Shown: positions 24,746 through 33,996, counted from the first letter of the stretch. The stretch is DNA of 64,000 nucleotides from Legionellales bacterium (GCA_002709565.1 PAPY01000008.1:49990-113989); one strand, 5' to 3'. Program-made: numbers and translations. Notes: generated by a model not told the origin, from the sequence alone.

Positions 24746-26725
24746 ATGCAGCCGATCCGAGTCAGTGAAATCAATGCTTTTAAGCGGACATTGTATTCAG
24801 CAAGGCAGAATCCTGACAGCGCAAAAATAGAAACAATCACTAAGAAGATTTCAGCGATCCTCCGACGCTATCCAGGTAGGGGCAATGTCCATTTTGATTG
24901 TCTAAAACAGCTACGAACGTTACTCGGTGATAGCCTCGATAATAACTCACGTTTAATCGATGAACCAAAGCGCATGATCGTGGATATGCACGCAAAAATT
25001 AAAGCACAAGCTGATTTCGTAGAGCAGGGGTTAGCACAAGAACTAACAAGAGCAAGAGCGAGAATGCAGCCAGTTAAAGAGCGGCTGGCTATCAATCTTG
25101 TCAATGTTATCAATTGGCAAGACACATTGTCCTGGGAGAGTGAACATCGCATTCGTCTCACCTATGAATTGCGAGCATTACTCCATCGTGAAGATGATAA
25201 AAAAACTAAAATTCTCTCTGAAGACATGATAAAGATCCTAACACACCGTGATGCCAGTGGAACTACGTTATTGCATTTGCTGGTAGAACATCGTTGTTAC
25301 TCACAGTTTAGTAGCTGTGTGGCAATCTGTGCCGGCTCAGAGTTGCTGGCGGCAGTGGTTGATAAACAAGGTAATACATTACTACATACAGCGGCTTGGA
25401 ATAATGATGAGTTCTTTTTAGAGGATCTATTAGACTACTCTATGTCAGAAGTTGTTAACAAAAGCAATATCAACCGCGATACTCCCTTGCATGTCGCATT
25501 GCGTCGAAATTGTTATGATGCGGCCAGTTTTTTATTAAGAAAGGGCGCGGATTATTCGATCTTGTCACCGGGTGGCAGGCATCCTTTGCTGATGGTGTTG
25601 TCTGAATATGATCATGTATGGCAATTTATCTCGCCATGGTCATCAGCTAAAGCACAATGTGCAGCGCAGTTTATATTAGCGGGGTGTGGCTTTACGCCTT
25701 TGCAACAGGCTGGAGCTAATATCGAGCTGACAGTTATTGAAAGGGATCATATTAACATCGCTGTGCTTTATTATCATAAACGCTACACTGTCCACTATGA
25801 TAAGTCAAAGTCGTGGCAAGTTGTTCGTGCGGAACAGTCAAGAGCCCGGGAGTCAATCATAAGGCATTTTGATAGACTTTGGAACAACAATGAAAATACA
25901 TTAGCAAAAGCATATTCACTGATCCCCGAAGGCCAGGAAATGGCATTCCTCTTTGAACTGGCGGTAATTACTCAGTTTAAAAACTTTAAACATTATGCAG
26001 CCGCAAAGAAGCGACTAATGAATTGCTTAACGACGCTTTATCAATTCAGGGCAGTCCATGCGATTATTGCTATCTGCCAACTATTAAATCTTAGCTGGAT
26101 TGATGCTTATAGTAAGATGCACGAGACTGAGCTGCACCTAAGTTTAGCGCCGGCTGATTTTGGCATGAGTTTCTCTTGTCGTGTGCTGCGCCAATACTTT
26201 GGGCATGGGGTGAAATTTAAGCATAACGAAATTTTAACTAAATTATTCCAGGTTTATATTAACGATAAAATTATTCCTAGCAGGGCAACAGGCGTTGCCG
26301 GCGAACCTGCTTACGTGTCAGCAACGTCAAGTGAATATGATCTGATGGAACTCAGGTCCCATGACCCACTCGACGATTGGTTATTGCTGTTGGAGACAGT
26401 TCTTGCTGATCCAAGTTTTCATAAAGCTGGGCAAAGGATTTGGAAGATTACCCCTGCTACTATTAACGCCTTGCACTCAATATTAGGACAAGAAACAGAG
26501 TCCATGGCAAAGCTTGCTGCCATCAAACAACTGATTGAGAACAAGATCAGTGATAATGATAAGGTGGCGCAATTTTATAGCACTATTGCTAATCAAGTTC
26601 AGCAGCTTGCTGAGTTTTATGTTGATGAGTTACAAGCGCTCGCGACAACCCAGTCTTTTGCTGAGGGGGCTTGCGTTGAGATGAAACCTTTAGTATCCTT
26701 CAGATCTCATGGTTCTTCTACTTAG
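24746..26725 (+). CDS. Ankyrin-repeat protein (659 aa), effector-like
   Basis: About 165 N-terminal helical residues are followed by three or so ankyrin repeats (about residues 168-275): SGTTLLHLLVEHRCYSQF, QGNTLLHTAAWNNDEFFLED and NRDTPLHVALRRNCYDAASF-type units with the TLLH/TPLH turn. The remaining 380 residues are helical, of no known family. There is no signal peptide or membrane helix. Start: AAGGA stands five bases before ATG 24746; an ATG 18 bases earlier lacks a site. Ankyrin proteins in intracellular gammaproteobacteria are often injected into host cells by type IV secretion. That is an inference here, as no secretion gene is in view. Confidence 0.75.
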   Translation: MQPIRVSEINAFKRTLYSARQNPDSAKIETITKKISAILRRYPGRGNVHFDCLKQLRTLLGDSLDNNSRLIDEPKRMIVDMHAKIKAQADFVEQGLAQELTRARARMQPVKERLAINLVNVINWQDTLSWESEHRIRLTYELRALLHREDDKKTKILSEDMIKILTHRDASGTTLLHLLVEHRCYSQFSSCVAICAGSELLAAVVDKQGNTLLHTAAWNNDEFFLEDLLDYSMSEVVNKSNINRDTPLHVALRRNCYDAASFLLRKGADYSILSPGGRHPLLMVLSEYDHVWQFISPWSSAKAQCAAQFILAGCGFTPLQQAGANIELTVIERDHINIAVLYYHKRYTVHYDKSKSWQVVRAEQSRARESIIRHFDRLWNNNENTLAKAYSLIPEGQEMAFLFELAVITQFKNFKHYAAAKKRLMNCLTTLYQFRAVHAIIAICQLLNLSWIDAYSKMHETELHLSLAPADFGMSFSCRVLRQYFGHGVKFKHNEILTKLFQVYINDKIIPSRATGVAGEPAYVSATSSEYDLMELRSHDPLDDWLLLLETVLADPSFHKAGQRIWKITPATINALHSILGQETESMAKLAAIKQLIENKISDNDKVAQFYSTIANQVQQLAEFYVDELQALATTQSFAEGACVEMKPLVSFRSHGSST

Positions 26726-26735
26726 GAACAGGTAT

Positions 26736-26873
26736 ATGTCAACGCCAAGCACGACAATTCAATACAGCAGCCACTGCCGCCGCTTGTTTGGTATTGGCGT
26801 GACCCCCGTCTTGCCTGCCCAAGTCAATAGGCGAAGCTCTACCACTGTCGAGAGGATTATGCTGGTATTCTAG
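26736..26873 (+). CDS. Possible 45-aa ORF
   Basis: An ATG at 26736 with CAGG upstream opens a frame beginning MSTPSTTIQYSSHCRRLFGI and ending at TAG 26871-26873. The gap between the ankyrin gene and the ABC-F gene is otherwise empty, and its base composition is more GC-rich than the ankyrin gene. It could be a small protein or the remnant of a larger gene. No family recognised. Confidence 0.2.
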   Translation: MSTPSTTIQYSSHCRRLFGIGVTPVLPAQVNRRSSTTVERIMLVF

Positions 26874-26946
26874 CATCACTATCGCACTCGAGATCTATCT
26901 ATTTGTTTTTCAAGCATTTATGACCCCTTAAGAGGTGGAGTTTATT

Positions 26947-28518
26947 ATGATTCAACTACAACAATTATCGTTTTATCGTGGCGAGCGGGTTATCTTAGAT
27001 AAAGTTGATTTAACCCTGCAGAACAAGCACAAAGTCGGCGTTGCCGGCAAAAATGGCAGTGGCAAAACAACCCTGTTCAAGCTCATTCTCGGCGAATTAA
27101 GCCCGGATATGGGGGAGTTGAGCCTGTCGAACAATTTACGTATTGCCAGTGTTGACCAGGCGATGCCAGATTCAACCCTAACCGCCTTAGAGTTTGTGGT
27201 CAGTGGAGACAGGGCTCTGGTAGAGCTGGAGCATGCCTTAACAGCGGCAGAAGCCGAAGAAGACTTCGAAAAAATCGTCGACATTCATGGCAAGCTTGCT
27301 GATATTGATGGTTATACGGCCCGGGCTCGTGCAGGTAAGCTGCTGTCGGGATTGGGGTTCTCTAATGACGATCAAAGCAAACCCGTTAACAGCTTCTCCG
27401 GTGGCTGGCGCATGCGTTTAAGCTTAGCCAAGACCTTGATGAGCCCAGCAGAGGTGTTATTGCTGGATGAGCCCACTAACCACCTAGATATGGGGGCTAT
27501 GATCTGGCTTGAGCGTTGGTTACAAAGCTTCAATGGTACGCTATTGGTGATTTCCCATGACCGGGAGTTTTTGGATAATGTGGTGGACCACATGGTGCAC
27601 GTGCATCACCATAAGTTAACGCTCTACAATGGTAATTACTCGAGTTTTGAGAGCCAGTGGTCTGAGCATATGGCTTACCAAGAGGCTGCTTTCCAAAAAC
27701 AACAAGCGCACATTAAACATATGATGAAATATGTCGATAGATTTCGTTATAAATCATCCAAGGCACGCCAAGCGCAGAGTCGACTTAAAGCTATTGAACG
27801 CTTGCCAGTGATTGATAGAGTGCAGCAAGACAGTCAATTTCATTTTGAGTTTTTCCCGCCGAGTCATGGCTCAAACCCATTGATCCGGTTGACCAAGGCT
27901 GAGATTGGCTATGAGGATAAGCAAATCTTCCGGCATTTGAATTTGCAGATTAATCTTGAGCAGCGTATTGGTTTGGTGGGCCCCAATGGGGCAGGGAAGT
28001 CGACACTGATCAAAGCTATACTCGGTGAGATGCCATTACAATACGGTGAGCGCCTCGTTAATGGCAAAACCAAGATTGGTTATTTTGCCCAAAATCAACT
28101 GGATCACTTAACGCCGGCGAATACTGCGTTGTGGCATATGCAAGACTTGGCTCCAGAAGCAAGTCAACAAGAGTTACGTAACTACTTGGGCCGGTTTGGT
28201 TTTGGTAACGATTTGGCAATGTCTGCTATTTCGACATTTTCCGGTGGTGAAAAAGCGCGCCTGGTATTAGCAATGTTAATTTGGCAACGCCCTGCATTGT
28301 TATTATTGGATGAGCCGACTAATCACCTTGATATGGATATGCGTAATGCGTTGTTATTGGCGTTACAAAATTTCCAAGGCGCATTGGTTATTGTTTCCCA
28401 TGACCGGTATTTGCTGCGCATGACAACTAACGAATTATGGTTAGTCAATGGCGGCGACGTTGAGGAATTTGCCGGTGATATAGTTGATTATCAACGCTGG
28501 TTTATGCAGAATAGCTGA
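26947..28518 (+). CDS. yheS: ABC-F ATPase, YheS-like
   Basis: A 523-aa soluble protein with two ABC ATPase domains and no membrane segment, as in ABC-F translation factors. Domain 1: Walker A GKNGSGKTT (about residues 34-42), signature FSGGWRMRL, Walker B VLLLDEPTNHLD. Domain 2: GPNGAGKST, FSGGEKARL, LLLLDEPTNHLD. The linker between the domains is basic and helical (YVDRFRYKSSKARQAQSRLK). The N-terminus MIQLQQLSFYRGERVILDKV is YheS-like, but the protein lacks the roughly 110-aa C-terminal extension of E. coli YheS. ATG 26947 follows GAGGTGGAG; GTG 26935 lies inside that site. These proteins act at the ribosomal E site. Confidence 0.85.
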   Translation: MIQLQQLSFYRGERVILDKVDLTLQNKHKVGVAGKNGSGKTTLFKLILGELSPDMGELSLSNNLRIASVDQAMPDSTLTALEFVVSGDRALVELEHALTAAEAEEDFEKIVDIHGKLADIDGYTARARAGKLLSGLGFSNDDQSKPVNSFSGGWRMRLSLAKTLMSPAEVLLLDEPTNHLDMGAMIWLERWLQSFNGTLLVISHDREFLDNVVDHMVHVHHHKLTLYNGNYSSFESQWSEHMAYQEAAFQKQQAHIKHMMKYVDRFRYKSSKARQAQSRLKAIERLPVIDRVQQDSQFHFEFFPPSHGSNPLIRLTKAEIGYEDKQIFRHLNLQINLEQRIGLVGPNGAGKSTLIKAILGEMPLQYGERLVNGKTKIGYFAQNQLDHLTPANTALWHMQDLAPEASQQELRNYLGRFGFGNDLAMSAISTFSGGEKARLVLAMLIWQRPALLLLDEPTNHLDMDMRNALLLALQNFQGALVIVSHDRYLLRMTTNELWLVNGGDVEEFAGDIVDYQRWFMQNS

Positions 28519-28525
28519 GGCGTTG

Positions 28526-28556
28526 AAGAGGTCGGTTATACTCGGCCTCTTTTTTC
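28526..28556 (+). terminator. Intrinsic terminator of the ABC-F gene
   Basis: Nine-bp stem AAGAGGTCG/CGGCCTCTT with an 8-base loop, followed by a T-run (TTTTTTC), eight bases after the stop codon. Confidence 0.85.
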
Positions 28557-28584
28557 TATCAACAATTCAAATAGGGAGCACTTT

Positions 28585-29319
28585 ATGCCTAAAGGTTTAA
28601 TTGGCAAGACCAGCATTCTTCATATTACCACGGGAACATTTCAGTTTTTATCTTATGTCGCAAAAACATTTGTAAAGCGTCAACCACACAATCATTTGCG
28701 TGCATTGCGATTGCTCGTTACGCACGGTTTAGATGATGGGTTGCTAGCCGGGCGTGTTGATAGTTTGGCTGAGCAGTGTGAAATGCTTGCCAGCTCACCA
28801 CTGGCTGTTCATGTTAATTGTATCGACTGGCAATCAGATCGTAGTGTGGAGTCAATGCTTGAGTCGGCAACTTTAGATAGCGTCATCAGCAGTATTGTGA
28901 TGAGTGATGAGCCTGCTGTTGGTAGTGCAGAGTCTTTTAGTCGAACATTAGCAAATTTTCAGCGTGATCAACGCTCTGTGGTTGGTAGACCTTTACCGAT
29001 GTTAAAAAATGCTCCTTTTGTAGATTTAAGCCATGATAGTGCAACTACTGATACAGGAATGCTGGCTAATCAAGAGATCCGTCGCATCATAGCCTATAGT
29101 ACCCAGGTCGTTGCTAAACAGGGTGATGTGATACCCGCCAGCCCTCAAGTACTTGATACTTATATGCGAGCGTTGTTACAAGAGATGAATTATGGCCTGG
29201 GACTTCGTAGTCGCTTGAATTTGGACGAGGCAGTTGCAAGGTTAGACGAAGACGCTAGCATTGACGTTGCTGCCGCTAATGGTGAAGAGGAGCAGCCTAG
29301 GCATTTTGTAAGGCCTTAG
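28585..29319 (+). CDS. Hypothetical 244-aa protein with acidic C-terminus
   Basis: The start is strongly supported (ATAGGGAGCACTTTATG). I recognise no family. The N-terminus (GTFQFLSYVAKTFVKRQPHN) is amphipathic; the middle is helical with Ser/Leu-rich stretches (SLAEQCEMLASSPLAV, ESMLESATLDSVISSIVMSD). The C-terminus ends with an acidic block ANGEEEQPRHFVRP. No signal peptide. It is bounded by terminators on both sides, so it is its own transcription unit. The acidic block near the end resembles Dot/Icm E-block signals, which makes it an effector candidate by inference only. Confidence 0.55.
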   Translation: MPKGLIGKTSILHITTGTFQFLSYVAKTFVKRQPHNHLRALRLLVTHGLDDGLLAGRVDSLAEQCEMLASSPLAVHVNCIDWQSDRSVESMLESATLDSVISSIVMSDEPAVGSAESFSRTLANFQRDQRSVVGRPLPMLKNAPFVDLSHDSATTDTGMLANQEIRRIIAYSTQVVAKQGDVIPASPQVLDTYMRALLQEMNYGLGLRSRLNLDEAVARLDEDASIDVAAANGEEEQPRHFVRP

Positions 29320-29341
29320 ATAGGTGATTTGTATTGGGATA

Positions 29342-29370
29342 AAAAAAGCCTGACCGAGTCAGGCTTTTTT
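29342..29370. terminator. Bidirectional intrinsic terminator
   Basis: AAAAAAGCCTGAC-CGA-GTCAGGCTTTTTT is a perfect stem with A- and T-tracts on both sides. It lies between the 244-aa gene (+) and the 318-aa coiled-coil gene (-) and can serve both. Confidence 0.9.
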
Positions 29371-29391
29371 GAAGTGTTAGAGATATTAGTG

Positions 29392-30348
29392 TTATCTCGA
29401 CAGATTTGCAGATGAACGTTGCACAGCGTCAACGCCAGGATTTCTGCCTGCTGAGGCGAGTTGATTTTGTTTGGCATTGAGCTGACGCTCCACTTCATAC
29501 AACTTGCTGAGGAGCTCACCTAGACCATCAATGGAAGCTGGGATTTCAGGCTGGTCATTTAGCGTACTTTGTGCCAATTTTTGCATGCGAATGCTAGTGC
29601 TACGGTGGCTTTGGAAAAGCGCTTCATAGAATTGGTTTTGGTTGCGCACAGCTTTATCAGAAAGGCTGGTATGATCGAAGCCAAGCTGGGTTAGGGTTCC
29701 TCTGAGTCTACCGGTTGCATGTTCTTCAACAGAAAATTCTTCAGGTTTCTCGAGTATACGTCGTACTGGAACAGGACGAGGAAGCAAAGGGGCCGCTCTA
29801 TGTGCTGGACCAGGCATGATTACATGGACTGGATCAGACGCTGTAAGAGCAGGTATTAAATCTGGTGCATGGGCAGCCACGATATCTTTGATAGCAAGAT
29901 CACTGGCTGCGTAAATCTTATCCACTTCAGCTTCAAAGGCTTCAATGGCGGCGATTTCTGGGGCGTAGTCTTTTAGGAATTGTTCATAAGCTTCTTGTAA
30001 TGCTTGATAATCGCGAACTAATTGATTGATATCTTGTTGTAAATCAGCAATCAATTGTTGTAAGTGTGCTTCAGTATCAAGGCTATTTGATTCAACGGTC
30101 ATAGGCTGTTGTGGAGGTAAAGGATCGTTACCCTGTTTACGTGATTTGCGGAGATTATTGAGTTGTTTGCTTAGATTTTCGCGGCGAGCAATTAGTTGAG
30201 CGACTTTGCGGCCGATATCACTGAGCATACGCTTAATTTCAACGACGGTTATATTATGTCGTAGCGCTTTGTTCTCTTCACTATTGGGATCCATAAAAGC
30301 GAGGGGTGAATTGGCGATTTCACGGGATTGTTTGGTGCTCTCAGGCAT
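29392..30348 (-). CDS. Coiled-coil protein, paralogue 2 of a tandem pair
   Basis: A 318-aa cytoplasmic protein of no known family. An N-terminal conserved block (NSEENKALRHNITVV) leads into a coiled coil (about residues 35-80), a KSRKQGNDPLPP linker, a second long coiled coil (about 95-150) and a segment IYAASDLAIKDIVAAHAPDL. A Pro-rich hinge and a helical C-terminus follow. The same order occurs in the next gene upstream (30592-31560), so they are a tandem duplication. Start: ATG 30348 has GAGG nine bases upstream; ATG 30363 is the alternative. It may be structural, host-interacting or a septin/adaptor-like protein; nothing decides. Confidence 0.55.
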   Translation of the reverse strand: MPESTKQSREIANSPLAFMDPNSEENKALRHNITVVEIKRMLSDIGRKVAQLIARRENLSKQLNNLRKSRKQGNDPLPPQQPMTVESNSLDTEAHLQQLIADLQQDINQLVRDYQALQEAYEQFLKDYAPEIAAIEAFEAEVDKIYAASDLAIKDIVAAHAPDLIPALTASDPVHVIMPGPAHRAAPLLPRPVPVRRILEKPEEFSVEEHATGRLRGTLTQLGFDHTSLSDKAVRNQNQFYEALFQSHRSTSIRMQKLAQSTLNDQPEIPASIDGLGELLSKLYEVERQLNAKQNQLASAGRNPGVDAVQRSSANLSR

Positions 30349-30591
30349 GTCCTTAGTCCTCATTTACTGTAATTGTTATCACATTCTTTAGCTAAAAATC
30401 ACTAAAAATCAATGTAGTTAGTATTTCCAGCTCTCTGTAGCCTACTTAAAAAGCATTTAACTCATCAAGTTGGGCCATTCTAACCGATGTCTAGAAATAT
30501 AGCAACCTCTTTTTGGCTTTTTTTTGGACTATTGTCAGCTGTACATGTCGCAATTGAGTCACTGCTTAAGGCTGGGTTAAGTTAACAATCC

Positions 30592-31560
30592 CTAGCGCCC
30601 AAACTTGCCTCTAGGACCAGGGCTGGGGCGGGAGGGGTCATTGATTTCATCGAGCTTTGCATTGGCTTTATCAAGCTCTGCTGGACTGAAGCCAAGTATC
30701 TTATTGATGGCCTCGCAGCGTTTCTTGTAATCAGCGGCGCGGTTGGCTAATACTTCAGTGCGCTCTGTGATTTTTTCACGCTGCTCTAAGCAGTTGCCCA
30801 TGCGTTCTCTGCCAATTAGAGTGGTGACTCGGTTACGGATATTGGTTGTGGTTTGGTGTAAGCGAGAACGGGTATTGGTTTCAAAGTTTACTTGATCGGA
30901 GCTATCCATCTGCGTGTATTGTTTAGAAATTGCATCACGGATTTGTGCATAAAGCCTATCGACAATTACATCATCAGTGCCTCCCATCATAGCATCGATA
31001 TCAAATTTACCGTCAGGAGAGGGGGCTTTTAATTCGGGTATAGGGCCTGTGATAGTGCTGATAGTTGCTCTACTTTCTTCGTCTAAATCTATCCCATGAT
31101 CATCGATAATATCGGTGATACCCGCATGTGAGCTGGCGTAGACTTCAGATACATCTTCGTAGAAGGAGTCAATAGCATCAAGTTCATCAGCAAAGTCTTC
31201 GGCAAATTTCGCATAATCGTGCTGCAGGGCGGCATAATCCTTTATGAGCTGGTCAATCTCTTTATTGAGTTGCTCTATCTGTTGTTGTAATTGTTGTAGT
31301 TCTTCTGGTTCCTGTGAAATGGGCTGGGGTTCACTCTGTTGCAAATGGGGAGGAAGTGGGTCTTTACTGGAGCGTTTTGGCTGTCTCAAAGCGCGTATTT
31401 GATCATTCAATTGATCTTGTTGTGCTTGTAGCCTATTCATCTCTGCGATTAAATTTTCCATCGCTTCCTTCATGATGACAACCCCAATATTATGGCGCAG
31501 GGCTCTGTGGGCTTCGCTATGGGGGTTGCGAATATCGTTGGGATCACTGGGATAAGCCAT
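30592..31560 (-). CDS. Coiled-coil protein, paralogue 1 of a tandem pair
   Basis: A 322-aa relative of the 29392-30348 product. Shared blocks: HSEAHRALRHNIGVV at about residue 15, an N-terminal coiled coil, the SSKDPLPP linker (about 65-75), a Gln-rich coiled coil (QQQIEQLNKEIDQLIKDYAA), DFADELDAIDSFYEDVSEVY and the SHAGITDIIDDHGIDL segment. The C-terminal third differs and ends with a Pro/Gly/Arg-rich tail. No signal peptide or membrane helix. The start ATG follows AGAGGAC. A gap of 243 bases separates it from its paralogue, long enough for a separate promoter. No known family. Confidence 0.55.
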   Translation of the reverse strand: MAYPSDPNDIRNPHSEAHRALRHNIGVVIMKEAMENLIAEMNRLQAQQDQLNDQIRALRQPKRSSKDPLPPHLQQSEPQPISQEPEELQQLQQQIEQLNKEIDQLIKDYAALQHDYAKFAEDFADELDAIDSFYEDVSEVYASSHAGITDIIDDHGIDLDEESRATISTITGPIPELKAPSPDGKFDIDAMMGGTDDVIVDRLYAQIRDAISKQYTQMDSSDQVNFETNTRSRLHQTTTNIRNRVTTLIGRERMGNCLEQREKITERTEVLANRAADYKKRCEAINKILGFSPAELDKANAKLDEINDPSRPSPGPRGKFGR

Positions 31561-31821
31561 GGTAAGTCCTCTTTTTAGTGTTACAGGCCACGGGGGCGAA
31601 AAAAATTTTTATTTAATTATAAGGTTAGTCCAGTTTAGCAGGTTTTGCCTGCCGAAACCTAGGTGCAATTTTTATCAAAATATCAACAGCTTAGCTAGTG
31701 AAGCGAGAAAAAATTAATTTTAGCCTAAGATTTTTACTAGGTAAAAATTCCCATACAAATATTAATTCGGTCGTGTTGTAATCCCTGCCGTCAATTATAA
31801 CTACATATTCAGAGGTTACTT

Positions 31822-32376
31822 ATGAGCACAGCACGTGTTGGTTACAATAAAGTTATTTCACTCGCTACAGAACTATTTGTCCGCAAAGGTTACAGCGATA
31901 CCTCAATTGCAGATATTGCTAGTGCTTGCGGTATTCGCAAATCCAGTCTTTATCACTACATTACCAGTAAAGAAGATTTGGCCGAAAAGGTACTCGCCCA
32001 TCAGTGTGATATCTTCAAAAAAGACATTTTTGCCATTGCTTATGATGAGCAACTATCTGAAGCTGAGCGCTTAAATGCGTTATTGGATAAGCTGGTTGAA
32101 TTTTACTCTGCTAGCCAGAATGGTTGTTTAATGGGTAACTGGGCAACAGAAATAACGGACAGTAATCCACAGTTGGCACAATACATTCGCGACTTTTTCA
32201 GTGCTTGGGTTGATGCATTCGCTGTTGTCTTTAAGCCAAAGTTTAATGGCCAATCGGTTCAAGTTGCCGAAGACTGCGTACAGCGCTTCCAAGGTGCATT
32301 GATGTTGAAGCGTGTTTTCGACAACAGTGCTGTTCTTGAGCGCGCAGTAGCCGATATCAAGAATCTTCTTGGTTAA
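31822..32376 (+). CDS. TetR/AcrR family transcriptional regulator
   Basis: This 184-aa protein has a canonical TetR DNA-binding domain in residues 8-55: NKVISLATELFVRKGYSDTS, then IADIASACGIRKSSLYHYIT with SKEDLAEKVL after the recognition helix. The C-terminal ligand domain (about 60-184) contains the NGCLMGNWATEI segment, seen in TetR regulators near reductases or stress genes. It dimerises and represses its own or neighbouring genes in the absence of a ligand. AGAGG precedes the ATG. The 261-base AT-rich gap upstream, shared with the divergent coiled-coil gene, probably contains both promoters and an operator, but no clear palindrome was identified. Confidence 0.88.
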   Translation: MSTARVGYNKVISLATELFVRKGYSDTSIADIASACGIRKSSLYHYITSKEDLAEKVLAHQCDIFKKDIFAIAYDEQLSEAERLNALLDKLVEFYSASQNGCLMGNWATEITDSNPQLAQYIRDFFSAWVDAFAVVFKPKFNGQSVQVAEDCVQRFQGALMLKRVFDNSAVLERAVADIKNLLG

Positions 32377-32398
32377 GACCTAGCACTTCACACACTGA

Positions 32399-32449
32399 TC
32401 CCGGCTCACGTTTCTTTGCACCTTTGATGCAGACAAACGGGCCGGGATT
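32399..32449 (+). terminator. Possible terminator after the TetR gene
   Basis: ATCCCGGC and GCCGGGAT form an 8-bp GC-rich stem with a long loop (about 35 bases) and are followed by TGTCATTTT. The loop length makes it a weak candidate. Confidence 0.35.
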
Positions 32450-32517
32450 GTCATTTTACAATCCAGCCTTGAGTGTCATCTATCAAATTAAGTGTAAGTC
32501 GCGTGATATTAAGAATT

Positions 32518-32593
32518 TGGCTCCCCGAACAGGACTCGAACCTGTGACCCAGTGGTTAACAGCCACTTGCTCTACCAACTGAGCTATCGGGGA
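32518..32593 (-). tRNA. tRNA-Asn (anticodon GTT)
   Basis: The reverse strand gives acceptor TCCCCGA/TCGGGGA, D-arm AGCTCAGTTGGTAGAGC, anticodon loop CTGTTAACC with GTT, T-loop GTTCGAGTC and an encoded CCA. Single gene. Confidence 0.95.
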
Positions 32594-32617
32594 ATAACTG
32601 TTGGAACTGAGGCGGCT

Positions 32618-32646
32618 ATACTAATCGTCTAGACCTTAACGGTCAA
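32618..32646 (-). promoter_or_regulatory. Promoter of tRNA-Asn
   Basis: On the minus strand TTGACC (32646-32641) and TAGTAT (32623-32618) are separated by exactly 17 bases, 24 bases before the mature tRNA. Confidence 0.65.
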
Positions 32647-32670
32647 GCCCCAACAGGGATTTTTTTGAAT

Positions 32671-33852
32671 TTAGAGAATTGTCTTCAAGCGTTTCATGGC
32701 ATCGTCCAGCTTGTCGACAGCTGCTGCGAAAGAAATGCGCAAACTGTTGCTGGCACCAAATGCGCTACCTGGCACTGTCGCCACACCGGTTTTAGCGAGA
32801 ATATGCTCAGCTAAGGCTAAATCATCATCAACACCCTTGGTATTTTCGACGGCGCCGGTGACATCAGGAAACACGTAAAAAGTACCATTGCTAGGGTGGC
32901 ATTGAATACCATCAATGTCGTTTAAACTCTCAACGACGAAGTCATGGCGGCTTTTGAACTCTTTCACCATGTCCTGTACACATTGCTGGGGCTCAGCCAA
33001 TGCTGCAGCAGCAGCATATTGGGCGATGGAGCAAGGGTTTGAGGTGGATTGGGATTGAATAGTTTTCATTGCTTTGATGATATCGGCATGCCCCGCTGTG
33101 TAGCCAATACGCCAACCAGTCATGGCATAGGCCTTAGAGACGCCATTAATGACAACAACTCGGTCAGTTAACTCGGGACAGGCATTAGCTAAATTGCTGA
33201 ACTCGTTGTGGGTCCAGAGAATATGCTCATAAATATCGTCGCTCAAGATAATGATATCAGGGTGTTTGAGTAATACTTCACCAAAGGCGGCTAATTCTTC
33301 TTTGCTATAGGCCATGCCTGAAGGATTACTGGGGCTATTTAGGATAAAGAGCCGGGTTTTGTCAGTGATATGGCTTTCGAGCTGTTCCGGTGTGATTTTG
33401 TACTGATGTTGGTGAGAGGTGTTAATGATTACTGGTTTGGCATCAGCTAGTAGAGCCATGTCAGGGTAAGAAACCCAATAGGGCGCCGGAATGAGGACTT
33501 CATCACCGGGATTTAAGAGGGCTTGCATGGCATTGTACAAAGAATGTTTGGCACCGCAGGAGACAATTATTTGATCAAGTTCGTATTGCAGGTTATTCTC
33601 GTTGGCGAATTTAGTCTGGATTGCTTTTTTGAGTTTAGGGATACCATCGGTTGCTGTGTATTTGGTTTTGCCTTCTTGGATAGCTTTGATGGCTGCAGTT
33701 TTAATGTGCTCTGGCGTATCAAAATCTGGTTCTCCCACACTAAGGCTGATAATATCACCACCGGAGAGCTTGAGTTTTTTGGCGCGAGCATTCATTGCCA
33801 ATGTCATGGAAGGTTTTACCCGCGTAGCGCGCTCGGAGAGACGTGTGGTCAT
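32671..33852 (-). CDS. Aspartate aminotransferase (class I, subgroup Ib)
   Basis: A 393-aa PLP enzyme interconverting aspartate and 2-oxoglutarate with oxaloacetate and glutamate. It has the subgroup Ib N-terminus (SGGDIISLSVGEPDFDTPEH), the SPSNPSGMAYSKEEL segment, PLP-binding DDIYEH, the Schiff-base Lys in VSKAYAMTGWRIGY (about residue 235) and the C-terminal Arg in NSLRISFA. The subgroup also contains prephenate aminotransferases, so a wider substrate range is possible. It is divergent from uvrB. The ATG lies 12 bases after a GGATC-type sequence. Confidence 0.9.
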   Translation of the reverse strand: MTTRLSERATRVKPSMTLAMNARAKKLKLSGGDIISLSVGEPDFDTPEHIKTAAIKAIQEGKTKYTATDGIPKLKKAIQTKFANENNLQYELDQIIVSCGAKHSLYNAMQALLNPGDEVLIPAPYWVSYPDMALLADAKPVIINTSHQHQYKITPEQLESHITDKTRLFILNSPSNPSGMAYSKEELAAFGEVLLKHPDIIILSDDIYEHILWTHNEFSNLANACPELTDRVVVINGVSKAYAMTGWRIGYTAGHADIIKAMKTIQSQSTSNPCSIAQYAAAAALAEPQQCVQDMVKEFKSRHDFVVESLNDIDGIQCHPSNGTFYVFPDVTGAVENTKGVDDDLALAEHILAKTGVATVPGSAFGASNSLRISFAAAVDKLDDAMKRLKTIL

Positions 33853-33996
33853 GGTTTGATCCTTAGCTAAAAACTCATCAAGGCAACCATTATAGAGAAG
33901 TGCTTTGCGGCTTTAAAGAGCTGTGGACATGTCGGAAGGGAGAAACCTTCTCTCAATCGAACAAATGGGCAAACCCCCAACAGAGGTGAGTAACAG

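Noticed and set aside
30364..30591. Possible small gene between the two coiled-coil genes
   Set aside because: No frame with a start and ribosome-binding site; the stretch looks like AT-rich promoter DNA.
33853..33996. LexA (SOS) box upstream of uvrB
   Set aside because: No CTG-N10-CAG with suitable flanks was found in the divergent gap.
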